From contig BDGG01000002.1 of assembly GCA_001949185.1 (NCBI GenBank), forward strand, positions 279,783-343,782: 64,000 bases of DNA. The letters are read 5' to 3'. A model generated the notes under the pieces. That model saw only the letters and a program-made list of their open reading frames with translations, ran no database searches and was not told where the DNA came from. This document shows, one piece after another, positions 22,524 through 33,300 of this stretch. The position numbers and the translations under genes are program-made. Position 1 is the stretch's first letter. Every line of letters starts with the position of its first letter. Source of the stretch: Ramazzottius varieornatus (Eukaryota > Tardigrada > Eutardigrada > Parachela > Ramazzottiidae).

Positions 22524-24707
22524 TTGGCGATGGAAAGAGGCATCATTATGTCGAGCTCGTCGGCGTGGTACGAATCCTGGTCTCCTGACGGAAGTGTCTA
22601 CAACTGCTCATCCCTGACCTTCGACGTCGGCTCCATGACCGACCCTAATGCTCAAGATATTCGCGTGGCCGCCGCTTTGGTCAGTAAATTCACTTTCCGT
22701 TGTTCGACAACATCTGCTTTCATATATTGCCTCTCGTTTCAGCCAGAACCGGCGTATCTGATGCGGGAAACCTTCTACGACGAACAAGGTGTCTGCGCTT
22801 CGGACGCCAAGGCTCGACCTTCCAAAGTCTACTGGGGTGGTGTATGGATCTCCGTTCTTGCCAGAATCTGCCTTACAATAAATGCTCGGTAAGGCCAGCA
22901 AGGTCTGCTATGGATTTTACTTTCTCTTGATGAAACCAGAATGCCGGATAACTCAGAATACCAGTTCTAAAGATCATAGACATATCGATTCGAAAGGTGC
23001 TTCCCGACATCCTATCACGTTATTTTTCCATGTTACATATTTATTAAGAGATTAGAAAGAAAGTCATCTGAACGTTATTGACAGGTGTAAAATTTACGAA
23101 GCCATCGACCACAACGACACTTCCAACTACGGTGACAGCACGGCTCTGCGCGACGTGATGCAAGACAAGGCTGAAATCGCACTGACGCCACTGCTTATCA
23201 CGCGAAGCCGATTCGGTTCCGGCAACTACTCCATCCTGGCCTCGCTAAAGAATAAATCTTACGCTCTAAGTATACAGTGAATATCCACTTAATTCTTGAC
23301 TGCTTGAACCCTGACGTAACCTTTCATGAACATGATATGCTCGTTAGCGTTGGGAGGTCGGCAAATGGCCCGAGCAGGAGCGTTTTCTTAAGTGGCGCAC
23401 AATCGCGGCCAAAAACAATGGGATCGTGCGCCAGATATCGATTATGCTCAATTCCTTTACCAACGACTCATATCTTTTATGTTGTTTAATCCTTAGTCTT
23501 GAACAAGAAGTACCTGACGTTGGACTCTTCTGGCACCGAGCGGATCGTTGTCGGCAGCTTCACCCCCGACTCATGGCTGGGTATCGTAGCCTGCGTTCTA
23601 GTCATGTTCACTACTCTGTGCCTTTCTCAGAAGCTCCGCGAACTGTATTACAACAAGCATTTCACATGGAAGGAAACCATCAGCGATGTTTTTCAAGGCA
23701 TCCTCGTCGGAGATTTTCGTAGGACGTTTTAAACCCCCTCCCTGTATACAAAACTGCTGTGGCAAAACTGAAACGTATTTTCAGCCGACGAAATTTGCGT
23801 CATCCGGGACACTCTGCCATCGACGGCGACCCTGACAATTCTCTCGCTGATTTTCAGCTTGATCATCGTCAACTACATGAACGCCATTATTCCCTACCAA
23901 CTAGCAGTCAGCGCCATGCTGGTTCCCCCCTTCTCCACTCTGCCCAATTTCTTGTCCAACCCGGACTTTGTGGCCTACGGTAACAAAGCCGTCCGCGAAT
24001 CCATGTTGGTGCGTTTCTCTTTTGAATCTTGGTATGCCATACTAGAGTTGCCCACAGTTGGCTGCATCGACTGTGTTGTAGGATAGCAAAGACGAGGTGT
24101 TGCGTCAGTTCGCTACAAGGATGAACGCAATCAACAATAGTCAGAACTATTACGAGTTTATGACTCGCAACTCCAGCAGCAAAGAGGTCTACCTGGCACA
24201 CAAGGAAGGCGAAATCCTACTAGCCAACTACTCGTGCGACTTTGTCGAAGCGGTTCCCAACGTCCTGTCCTTGACCATTGCACCTTTGTGGTTCAAACGA
24301 GACAGTGACATATATTACAAGTTCGCCCCAAGGTCAATTATTCACGAAAGTACAACGGTGACCTTTATTTAGAGCCGTAAATTTCCTTTAACAGGTTTGA
24401 AAGGTTGCTGTCGGAAAAGCTCGTCGATTCAGACCTAGGGTACTACCGCGAATCATCGTACGACGTTTTGCGGAGAGCCAACAAATCCAAGAACCTGTGT
24501 ATTGCGAAACCCTTGCCGGGTAACCCGGATCTGGGCAACCGTGGGCTGAATTTGGTCGACTTGACTTTGCCCTTCGTCGGCATCATGCTCGTTAATATCG
24601 TGGCTTGTGTAGCCTTGCTGCTAGAAATTCTTGTTTATCGCTTTTCTCATCGAAGAATTCGGCCCATGACGGATCAAAGTAACTTAGATAGTTTGCACAG
24701 GCCATAA
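22524..24707 (+). CDS. ionotropic-receptor-like channel A (iGluR superfamily)
   Basis: Seven exons: 22524-22679, 22743-22888, 23085-23269, 23497-23718, 23785-24008, 24082-24332, 24395-24707. All are in phase and give 498 residues. The layout is S1 ligand-binding half, TM1, pore region, TM3, S2 half and final TM, without an amino-terminal domain. S1 has AEIALTPLLITRSRF, matching the iGluR block that supplies the agonist-binding Arg. TM3 has VNYMNAIIPYQLA in place of the classical SYTANLAAF. The last TM is LVDLTLPFVGIMLVNIVACV. No signal peptide is evident, so the start may be incomplete. It is the first of three tandem paralogues. Likely a sensory or synaptic cation channel; the ligand is unknown. 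Confidence 0.85.
23371..23440. repeat. palindromic GGCGCAC element (channel A intron 3)
   Basis: GCGTTTTCTTAAGTGGCGCAC, a spacer of about 25 bp, then ATCGTGCGCCAGAT. The outer arms are mostly lost. Confidence 0.7.
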
Positions 24708-25089
24708 CTGCCACGCCATGACCTTGAAAATAGATGTTCTGCTGGATCTTTTAATCTCCTTTACGAATTTTCTGTACACGTCTAGCAGAAAGTGTTTGCT
24801 GATTTCGTGATTACCTTCCAGAGTAAACATGTATTACAAAGCTCCGTTAAGTAAGCTAGCCGTCCAGATTCACCCGAGTCTCAAGTTCTCATGCAGTTGA
24901 AGCAATCAGGTCGGATCACTCTGTAGTGAGCCGAATTTTGTTGACAGCTGGCTGCAGCCGTCTCGAAGTGGATGTCGAAGCTGGTCCATATCGTGGATCT
25001 TTCAGCAAAGTTATAAGCTTCTATTGTTCCAGTAAGAGTTAGGCCTCAAATTCGGGTTGACAAGACCGCATCCTAGCTGCACAAGTACC
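24708..25089. other. spacer between channel genes A and B
   Basis: 382 bp with no recognisable element. It should hold the 3' UTR of A and the promoter of B. Confidence 0.4.
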
Positions 25090-27085
25090 ATGAACCAATC
25101 TTCAAGGGACGCTGAAAAGTGGCTGGAGCTATGGGGGCCTCATTCCAACTCGATCTTCAATTGTTCCACCAATACTTTTGACGTGGGCTGCGCTGACTGC
25201 AGTGACATCAGCATTGCAGTTCCTCAGGTATAACTCTCATTCTAATACGTAGGCGCTGATTACCCTATGAAGGTAAGCTTCTTTTTCGCAGATTGATCCA
25301 CCGTGGATCCTGAAGACGACGTTTCCGCAAGATGAGCCCTGCCGAGAAGGACCGACCAGAGTTTACTATGGAGGAGTTTGGATATATACACTGCAGAAAA
25401 TCTGCATGGGCCTAAACTTCAGGTATGTTCTTATAAGACAGCATGGTGTGAGATACCGTTGGCTATGAATGGGAAACTGGGAGTGCGACAAAGATTTTTT
25501 CCGAAAGCGGCGCACTTTCTTGACGCTGCTGGCTAGAATTGTGCGCCAGTTGAATGGGCCATAATGTCATTCTTGATTCTTACCCCAAGTGGCGCACGTT
25601 TTCGGTGTTACTGACTAGTAGCATGCGCCCCTTGGTTCAGACGGTCTTGTTGAGCTTCCTGGGCCCTGGCCAATGTCCCCCGTGAATTTGTGGTTTCAGA
25701 TGCAAACTGTACGAGCCGACCTCGGCGCCTGACCCGTCTCCTTACGGAGACAGCTCGGTATTACGAGACATTGCCATGGGCCAGGCTCAGATGGGCATCC
25801 AAATGATGCTCATCACCACTTCCAGATTCGCTAGCGGTAACTATTCCCTGATTCCTTCCTATATCGCAAAGAGCTACTCGCTGTTGATTCATAAGCGTCA
25901 CCTGGTCTCCGACACCGCTACCGGCTCGCAGCGCATGATCTTCCAAACTTTCTCCCCGACGTCCTGGGCTGGTTTGGGCGTCATGCTGCTAATTATTTTC
26001 ACTGCACTATCTCTATCGCAAAAGATGCGTATGTTGAAGTACAGAATCAAAGTTCGCTGGCGTGACATCTGGTTTGACGTTTTCATGGGAGTCCTCAACA
26101 ATGACTGGCGTAAGACTGCAATCTCAAAGTCGCAACTGTGTGGCAATGTTGGGTGAAAGGCTCTGTCTTTTCACAGCCGAGCAAATGACGGGCTTCAAGC
26201 GAAATTTGGCCTCGTCCATCACGCTCATCGTTGTCTCTGTACTATTCTCGCTGGTCGTCGTTACTTTGTTCAACGCCATGTTACCTTTGAAGTTAGCGAC
26301 CAGTCCTTCGTCAAAACTTCCCTTCTCCACACTGGACGAGCTGCTGCAGATGGACTACAAAATTTACGGAAGTACGGCACTCAGAGAATCGCTCATGGTA
26401 ATAAAGGGTGACGATACAAGTACAGTAGGGAATCAGAAGCGAGGAAACATCAGTGAGGGCCATGTTGCAGGAAAGCAAGAAGGAAGTCATTCAGCAGTTG
26501 GCCGCTAAGATGGAGGGTGTCAGTAACAACGTCGACTATTACGAGTTGGTCGGCAAGGATGCAGCTCCCCGAGCAGTCTACCTGGCCCACAAAGAAGGGC
26601 GATCGCTGCTGGCGCTGCTGCCCACCAACTGCTCCTGCAACTTCATCGAAGCCATTGCCCACGTCCAAGACTATCCCGTGGCACCATTCTGGTTCAAGAA
26701 CGGCAGTCAGCTGCACACCGACTTCAAGCGGCTGTAAGTCGGCTTTTTTCCTGCACCATCGAGACCAGTTAAAAGACTTGTCGATCGATACAGGTTCTAC
26801 CATCTGGCCACACAAGGCATATTCGACGGATCAATCCGATACTTTTCCCATTTCGTCAGCGAGGAACTGGTGCGCAATAACAAGTCCCTCAACTGCCTGC
26901 CAAGGCCGCTGCAACGTGAGACGGCCTTGGGAAATCGAGGTCTGCAGCTAGTTGACCTTTCCCTTCCCTTTATTTGCCTTTGTGGGGTTGAACTGGCTGC
27001 ATCTGTGATAGCTTGCTTAGAATACCTCTCGGTAAGAAACGTCTGCATTTTCCGCTCGACAAAAGTCACTCCTTCATCTAGCTAG
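25090..27085 (+). CDS. ionotropic-receptor-like channel B (iGluR superfamily)
   Basis: Six exons (25090-25227, 25292-25422, 25700-26109, 26177-26397, 26471-26733, 26794-27085) give 484 residues in phase. It is paralogous to A and C throughout. The N terminus has the shared W-x-E-x-W-x-P ... FDVG pattern and the S1 segment is YGDSSVLRDIAMG. TM1 is WAGLGVMLLIIFTALSLSQ, the TM3 region VTLFNAMLPLKLA, and the last TM follows LVDLSLPFICLCGVEL. The S1/TM1 exon is undivided, unlike in A, where an intron splits it. Intron 2 carries two palindromic repeats. The acceptor of exon 5 was chosen as the only one that keeps frame. Confidence 0.83.
25484..25655. repeat. palindromic GGCGCAC element, tandem pair (channel B intron 2)
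   Basis: Copy one is AAAGCGGCGCACTTT ... AATTGTGCGCCAGTTG. Copy two is CCAAGTGGCGCACG ... GCATGCGCCCCTTGG ... GTCTTGTTGAG. The second keeps the central TTCGGTGTTACTG block seen in other copies. Confidence 0.85.
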
Positions 27086-27189
27086 CTAGCTGACAAGCAA
27101 TAAAGTGCAGACCGCTTTGGGCAGCTGTAGGAATTGTTCTGGATCGCCACCCTCTACGCTCTTTCCGAGGTTTTTTTCATGTTGTTCGA

Positions 27190-29904
27190 ATGCCAGCCAA
27201 GTATGAGCAGGATTCAGCCACTTGGCTTGAATATTGGGGACCTCGCAACGGCTTCTACAACAGCACCAGTGGCACTTTTGACGTCGGTTGCGTCTCTTGT
27301 CGCAACGTCCCGGAAGTGTGGGTTGCAGCACAGGATAGCGTAAGTTTAAGCACCATGTGTCCGTCAAAAGCTTTAACAAACGTGACCTCACTGCATGATA
27401 TTGGTGTAAGGGCTGCTCTTTCTCTAGCCCGAGCCTCCTCTGCTACTGCTCAAGACCTTCAACGAGACCGTGACCAACGCGACTGAGAATGACGGGGCAG
27501 GAAACACAAGGCGCCACTACTACGGAGGCGTATGGATTCTGACTCTGGAGCGAATATGTCTTTCCATGGCCATCCGGTAATACAGTCAGCCTCTCCCAAA
27601 AGTCTATTACGTCAGGCAAGCAAACTTCTTCAACTTTGCCCGCTGCAATAATATATGTAGAAGCTTGCTTGCCTGTCGTAATTGGCTTTTGGGAGAGGTT
27701 GACTGGGCTTCTTCATGATATGAATACAGGGCTAATCTAGCGCAAGAGGCCGTCTATTTCAGATGTAAAATTTATCCAGCCGTCGAAGGAGTGTACGACA
27801 CCAGCGAATTTTCCGACAGTGCGGTGTTACGGGAAATCGTGGCTGGCAAAGGCGATATCGGCCTATCCCCGCTGGTGGCGACCTCTAGCCGTATCTTCTC
27901 CGGCAACCATTCGGTGCTGCTGTCACCCTTCAACTTGTCCTTCTCCATCATCCTCAATAAAAAGTTTCTGTATCGCGATTACTCTAGTTCAGAGAATATT
28001 CTGGACGGTATCTTTCAACCTGAGGTCTGGCTACTTCTGATGGTTCTGATTTTGCTGATGACAAGCGTCTTGTACCTCTCCCAAAGACTACGCTTTCGCC
28101 TCAGCCGCCAAGTCTTCCCACCGAGAAGTCTTCCCCTCGACACCTTCATGGGTGTCCTGTCGGGCGACTTCCGTAATTTCTACTTCTTCTCTCCTGAGCC
28201 GTGCCGGATATAACCGCTAATTTGATTCTTACAGAGGACCATCTCATTCGGATCAAGGGAAACCTTCCATCGGGTGCGCTCGTGACAACGATGAGCATTA
28301 TTTGCGGACTGGTGATTGTCAGTTACTTCAACGCCATCTTGCCCTACCGCCTCGCCGTGGAAGCGCTGACCAAAGCGCCCTTTTCCACTGTCAAGGATTT
28401 CCTGCAGTCGGACTTTACGATATACAGCTATTTTTCTGTCAAAGAGTCCTTTTTGGTCTGTGTAAATTTTGCAGGACAGGCAAAATGTTGAATATTTAAG
28501 AGGGTCTCTCCTGCAGAAAGCTTCCAGTCCACATTATCAGCAGCTAGGCGCTCGGATTCAACCTCTGAGCAACGCAGTGAACCATCCAGAGTTTATGGCG
28601 CGACCCAACTCTGAACGAGAAGCCTTCATCGCTTATACTGAAAGTCAAATTGTTTTGACCGACTACACCTGTGACTTTGTGCAGGCCGTCCCAAATGTGC
28701 AAGGTTTCTCCAACGGTATATTCTGGTTCCGCAAGGGTAGTCCGTACTACCTTACGTTCGCGCTACGGTAAGCACCATGCAGGAACAGCACAAGACGTCA
28801 TACTACAAGATGGTTATTTGAAGTTGCGCACCCTTGCAGCTCGTAACAACGCAAACGTGCGCCACTTCGGAAAACAAGCATACTGTCGACGGGAACCCTT
28901 TTCCAGATGGCGCACGCTTCCACTCACTCGAAATGCAAGCGTGCGTAGAGATGGGATAAGTGTGATTTACCGAAATTTACCGAAACTGAATCGAACTTAT
29001 CGATTTGGTATGAGAAATGACCGAAACCGGAATTATCGGTGTGAGTCTCACACCCAAGAACCGATATCGGTGTGCGTTCGCACCAAACCGATACCAAATC
29101 GAAATTTTTCGATAAATTGAAACTTACCGAAAGGCCCAGAAACATGAGGGTTTGACCGATTTCTGAGCGATCCCGAGAAAGTTTTCGGCTTACAGACTGT
29201 ATCTCTGCTAGCTTGATAGACAGCCATCCGGTGGAGGAAAACCTCCCAACATCTCAAGACACGCCAAGCGTTGTACGTTTGCGGCTCGCCCCGTTTTGCG
29301 CCAGTTTTACCTGGTTTTCCCTTTAATAAGAGGAACTTTATATTTTTCGGCTTACCGATTTTTCGGTTTGATTTGGTGTGATAAATCGAAATTTCGGTGC
29401 AGCAATTTACCAAATCAAAAATATCGGTGTGTGGACTGCATACTGAAATTTTTGAATCGGTGTGAAAGTTTACCAACTCGGAAAATACCACACCGAACTT
29501 AATCACACTTATCCCATCTCTAAGCGTGCGTCATTTGCGGGACGATCGCATGCGTTTCATTTGTCGGCCTCTCGGACGGAACTCTAATTCGGACTGGTTG
29601 CAGGTTTTTGCGTTTGGCGAATCAAGGTGTGCTGTACAACGACATCAAATACTTTGACCAATACATCCGTGACCATTTGACCGATCAGAATAAAACATAT
29701 GGTTGCGTCCCTCATCCACTATCGACAAAGCTACAATTGCCCTTGGTCCGCCGCGGACTGTCGGTCCAGGACTTGGCTCTTCCCTTCAACGCCATCTTGG
29801 CGGTGTCTGCAAGTGCCGTCCTTTTTATGTTTGGTGAGCTTCTTTACTACAAGTGGTCGTGCCGACGAATTGTCCCAGCCCATTCGTCAACAGAAGAAGA
29901 CTAA
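27190..29904 (+). CDS. ionotropic-receptor-like channel C (iGluR superfamily)
   Basis: Six exons (27190-27339, 27428-27576, 27763-28172, 28235-28455, 28517-28767, 29604-29904) give 493 residues in phase. Exon phases equal those of B, and several exon lengths are identical (410 and 221 bp). S1 has AKGDIGLSPLVATSSRIFSG, TM3 VSYFNAILPYRLAVE, and the final TM begins LALPFNAILAVSAS. N-glycosylation sequons occur in the N-terminal segment. The last intron, 836 bp, was enlarged by two palindromic repeats, one split by a hAT-type element. A poly(A) signal lies at 30107. Likely a cation channel subunit; ligand unknown. Confidence 0.85.
27583..27705. repeat. 123-bp foldback element (channel C intron 2)
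   Basis: The left arm begins CAGTCAGCCTCTCCCAAAAG and the right arm ends CTTTTGGGAGAGGTTGACTG. Inner arms share TTACG...AGGCAAGCAA. The arms are about 50 bp with few mismatches around a loop of about 25 bp. Confidence 0.85.
28812..28888. repeat. palindromic GGCGCAC element (channel C intron 5), left member of a pair
   Basis: AAGTTGCGCACCCTTG ... AACGTGCGCCACTTCGG. It is immediately followed by a second copy that is split by a hAT-type insertion. Confidence 0.8.
28889..29560. repeat. palindromic GGCGCAC element split by a hAT-type insertion
   Basis: The left half is CAGATGGCGCACGCTT ... AAGCGTGCG (to 28945). The right remainder resumes at 29523 with AGCGTGCGTCATTTGCGGG. Removing the insert and one duplicated 8-mer restores a continuous palindromic element. 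Confidence 0.85.
28946..29522. mobile_element. non-autonomous hAT-type element, 577 bp
   Basis: Perfect terminal inverted repeats of about 22 bp begin TAGAGATGGGATAAGTGTGA. They are flanked by an exact 8-bp duplication AGCGTGCG (28938-28945 and 29523-29530). The inside has many ATTTCGGTGTG / CACACCGATA-like motifs and no transposase. The length and organisation fit a MITE mobilised by a hAT transposase. Confidence 0.92.
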
Positions 29905-30549
29905 TGACATTCGAAGGGCAGACGTATCGACATGATCAGACCTACAGACGACTTCCGCCTACTCCTTTGAACCGATATCTAATCTTTACCACGACATGTG
30001 ATGATGAGGCTTAAGAGGCCCCCTATGCGTCAGAGAGTCTCTGGTCCTCCGGCAGACCTGACCTCCACCTGAGCGAGAGTCGCCTGTGGAAGACAAATGT
30101 TCTTAAAATAAAGCTAAATCTTTGGCCAAAGGTTCCGCATGCAACTTCCGGAGTTGAGTGTGACCTGTCATGTGGTCGATGATCATTCAATTTCTTGTCA
30201 TAGTCTAATCGTCCATACCGCAGCTGTTGGACCGTTTTATAGGTTAAGGGGATTTATGACGTTTGTCCCTCCCATTTGTGGAAAAACAGATAAATTTCTC
30301 GGTATTTGATGGTCCTACGAAATGTATAAACCACTGAGGCGCGAGTGCCATAAAGTTTGCCCGCCCGCTATAATCCATATTTCCGCAAAAAATGGAATCA
30401 TAAATGGTGCCAAACCGGCCCAACATCTAAATTAACCGTTCGATCGACCCCGGACTTCGATAGCAGACGTAGTCTTAATATAGAAGTATAGCACAGGGAG
30501 CATGCAAACACTGGCTTCTTCCCGCTGAATACGCCAGAGACAGAGCCGA
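29905..30549. other. intergenic between channel C and the GPCR (convergent 3' ends)
   Basis: Contains the 3' UTR of channel C and the 3' end of the GPCR gene. Nothing else was recognised. Confidence 0.45.
30107..30112 (+). promoter_or_regulatory. polyadenylation signal of channel C
   Basis: AATAAA about 200 bp after the stop codon. Confidence 0.55.
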
Positions 30550-32228
30550 TCAGATGGAGCGGAAAGAACCATTGTGGGGCACGAAGACGTCGAGGGAAGT
30601 GGCTGAGGGCAAGAGCCTGACCATAGCACTGGGAGAGCGGGAGGGCGATGGCTGGAGCGAAGGTGCGTACAGCGTCATCTTGCCCTTTGTCTTCTGGCTG
30701 AAGTTGCTCAAGGTGATGGTCCTTCGGGCAGTTGCAGCCCCGTTGACTACGGAGGCTCCACTGCTGCCGTCCAAGCAGCTAAACTTCAGCCGAAGCTGTA
30801 CGGGTGTCCCCGGCGGTTGCACAACGTTGCCTTTTCGACAGCAGGACGCTTGCAGCTTCTGCACACTAAGGTTGAACAAGGCATAAATTAGCGGGTTGAC
30901 ACAACTGGAGAACCAGGCCGCACACTGGGCTAGACTGCCCACAGCGCGAGGAATCTGGTCCTTCATACGATAGTCCGTCCAGACGTTGAGCAGATTGACC
31001 GTGAAGTACGGTGTCCAGCAGATCAAGTGAGCCAGGAGGATACAGACGGTCAGTTGGATCGTTTTGGTCTTGGCTTGGCTTAACATGGTCTTTCTGCTCT
31101 TGAGGTGGTTGGAGTTTGGGCTGGACGCATTGTTTTGGCGGATAATCATCAGCGGAGCAGCGGCATCTCGAGGGTTGGGAGAGGAGGTGCGCCAGACGGC
31201 GCGAGCAATCTTGTAGCCACAGAGCGTCATGAAGCACAAGGGAGCCACGAAGACGCAGATAGCCAGCCAGGTCACGTTCAGCTTCCTCTGCCAAGACGCT
31301 GTGTACCCGTGACTGCGACACGCCATGTGCGACTTCCCTTCACCATCCACACCCACTTCCACCTATACAAACGATCCAAGAACCTTACTTCCCCTCATCA
31401 TGTATTGCGTGATTGATCATTGAGGCCAATTCACTTCGATTAGGCTTAGGCGAAATTGGCGCTCGTGACCTTTGAACTGATCGATGATATACCTGTAGGA
31501 AAATAAAGAGCTGCGGAATGGCCACAAGGGCGGCCAGGAGGAAAGAGACCAGGATCATCTTGCGGCTTCGTTGGACCGAACGCGAGAAGACTAATGGCTT
31601 GCAGATGGCTTCATAGCGGTCAAAACTCATGGAAACCAGGATGAAGGAAGTGCCGACAAACAGAAGACATTGGATGTACGTCGAAAGCTTGCAAACGATA
31701 TTGCCGTAGGCACCTTGCCCAATCCACTCCCAAAAGATTTCCGTCGACATACTCAGAACCGCAATCATGATATCACCTGCAATACAAGAAGTCATATAAT
31801 CAACATTTATGCAAAACTGGTATGACAATTTATTTAGTGCGTTACTTGCTAGGCCACGGCGAAATTTCGCCGTGACCGGATGGTTTTTCATTGATTACGG
31901 ATTCGTGAAAGACAGGTTTCGATGAGACGACTTGGAAATCAGAAACCAAGTTTAAGCCGATTACTGGAAAACTAATCAAAGAGAAAGCTTTTTTTCCAGA
32001 GGGATCGATCAGCTTACCGAGAGCCAGAGAAACGACAAAGATGGAGACAGGACGGCGGCATCCTCCGGAACGCCATATCATCAGCAGGACCATAGTGTTA
32101 CCGATTAGCGCCACCACCATAAAAGTCGACATCAAGACGAGGAACTCCGAAGACTGATGGACATCCAGCACTTTTCCGGAGACCGCTTCCGAAGCGTTTA
32201 CGGCCGGGCTAGGCTCCATCATGGTCAA
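30550..32228 (-). CDS. rhodopsin-class (class A) neuropeptide-type GPCR
   Basis: Three exons (32228-32018, 31776-31493, 31362-30550) join in phase to 435 residues. TM1 has the GN motif (VALIGNTMVLLMIW). The TM2 aspartate is in VSLALGDIMIAV, split by an intron. TM3 ends with DRYEAICKP. TM6 is ILLAHLICWTPYF and TM7 SCVNPLIYALFN. The N terminus carries an NAS sequon. The K-T-I-Q-L-T run before TM6 and the DRY-AIC-P motif place it near the vasopressin, CCAP and GnRH-related receptors of arthropods and vertebrates, but the ligand cannot be assigned by eye. The cytoplasmic tail is long and Ser/Pro-rich. Confidence 0.88.
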
Positions 32229-32889
32229 TTACCTCGCGCGCAATCTACCTTCTAAGATCGTTGAAAAGTGTAAGACGCAAGACCTCTATGGAAGGTTTCT
32301 GGCCCTCGAATGAACGATCAGGTTACCCACAGTGGGCTTAAGAGGGAAATAAGCAAAAGGTTTCCTGTTGTTTGAACGAGAGTGGGACAACTGAGCTGCG
32401 AGCGCTTCACGACTTCGAAGAAGTGGCGCCTGGTGGACGTCAAGGCGCCTCCACGTGTGCACCAGAATAGATGTCATTTCTGTGAGCCACAGGGATTAAC
32501 AGGAAAATACCGGTAACAACGATGAGGCGGGAAAGAGTACATCGGATGCTTGAGACGGTGGCTCAGTAATTGCTGCCGGAGATGCCGTTAATTAATTCCC
32601 GCAAGATGACCCGCCCCGCATCGGCGCACTAATGGATTCAAGGGAAGAGACCAAAGGCAACAGTCTTATTAACACCTGCAGCACCACGTGTTTTATGTCA
32701 AAATTGAACCATGGGATACGAAACGATCCCAGAGTTTCTGACTGGTTTATAAACGAGCGCCACCGCCCCTTGATTAATAGCAACGTCCACATTCTAACCG
32801 GCGCATGACACCATGCGTATTAATCCATTTAATCCACCACTTCATCGGGGAAACACAGGACTGAAGAACAAACAACCTCCCCAAGTTTA
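32229..32889. other. GPCR upstream region, nothing recognised
   Basis: Should include the GPCR promoter and 5' UTR. No convincing ORF was seen. Confidence 0.4.
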
Positions 32890-33300
32890 CTAATACGACG
32901 TGAAGCCATTCTTCTGGCACTCGAAACAAGTTACGGTTTCAATGGACTTGTGGTGCAATTCACAGACAGGGATATTACAGAACGAACACACTGCCCTCGT
33001 TTTCTTGTCCGTTGAACGTGGGCATAGCTGGCATCTTCTCTGCACTTTCGATCCGGTCGGTGTGTGCTGCAAGACGCCTTGGGCAGGAGGATCCACGTTT
33101 AGCCCAACAACTGTACTGACTTTCAGCGCCTTGTTGATGACGGATTTTGTTGCGAGAGGAAGGTTAACGACATAACGTCGCCGTTCCGGATGGCTCTTCA
33201 TGAGTTATTTGTTCAAATCTTCGAAAATGACAAGCCGAAATTCACGGAATAAATATATGAACATCAGTCGACGAAACCTGATGGTATGTGCGGTGGTAGT
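32890..33300 (-). pseudogene. piggyBac transposase remnant (C-terminal part)
   Basis: A 103-codon ORF ends in a cysteine-rich domain typical of piggyBac-family transposases (RRCQLCP ... CSFCNIPVCELHH ... CFEC, with C-x2-C pairs and histidines). Just upstream, in another frame and before a stop, LFREFRLVIFEDL matches the conserved segment that precedes the tail in PGBD proteins. The catalytic core is absent or unrecognisable, so this is a decayed fragment. Confidence 0.7.
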
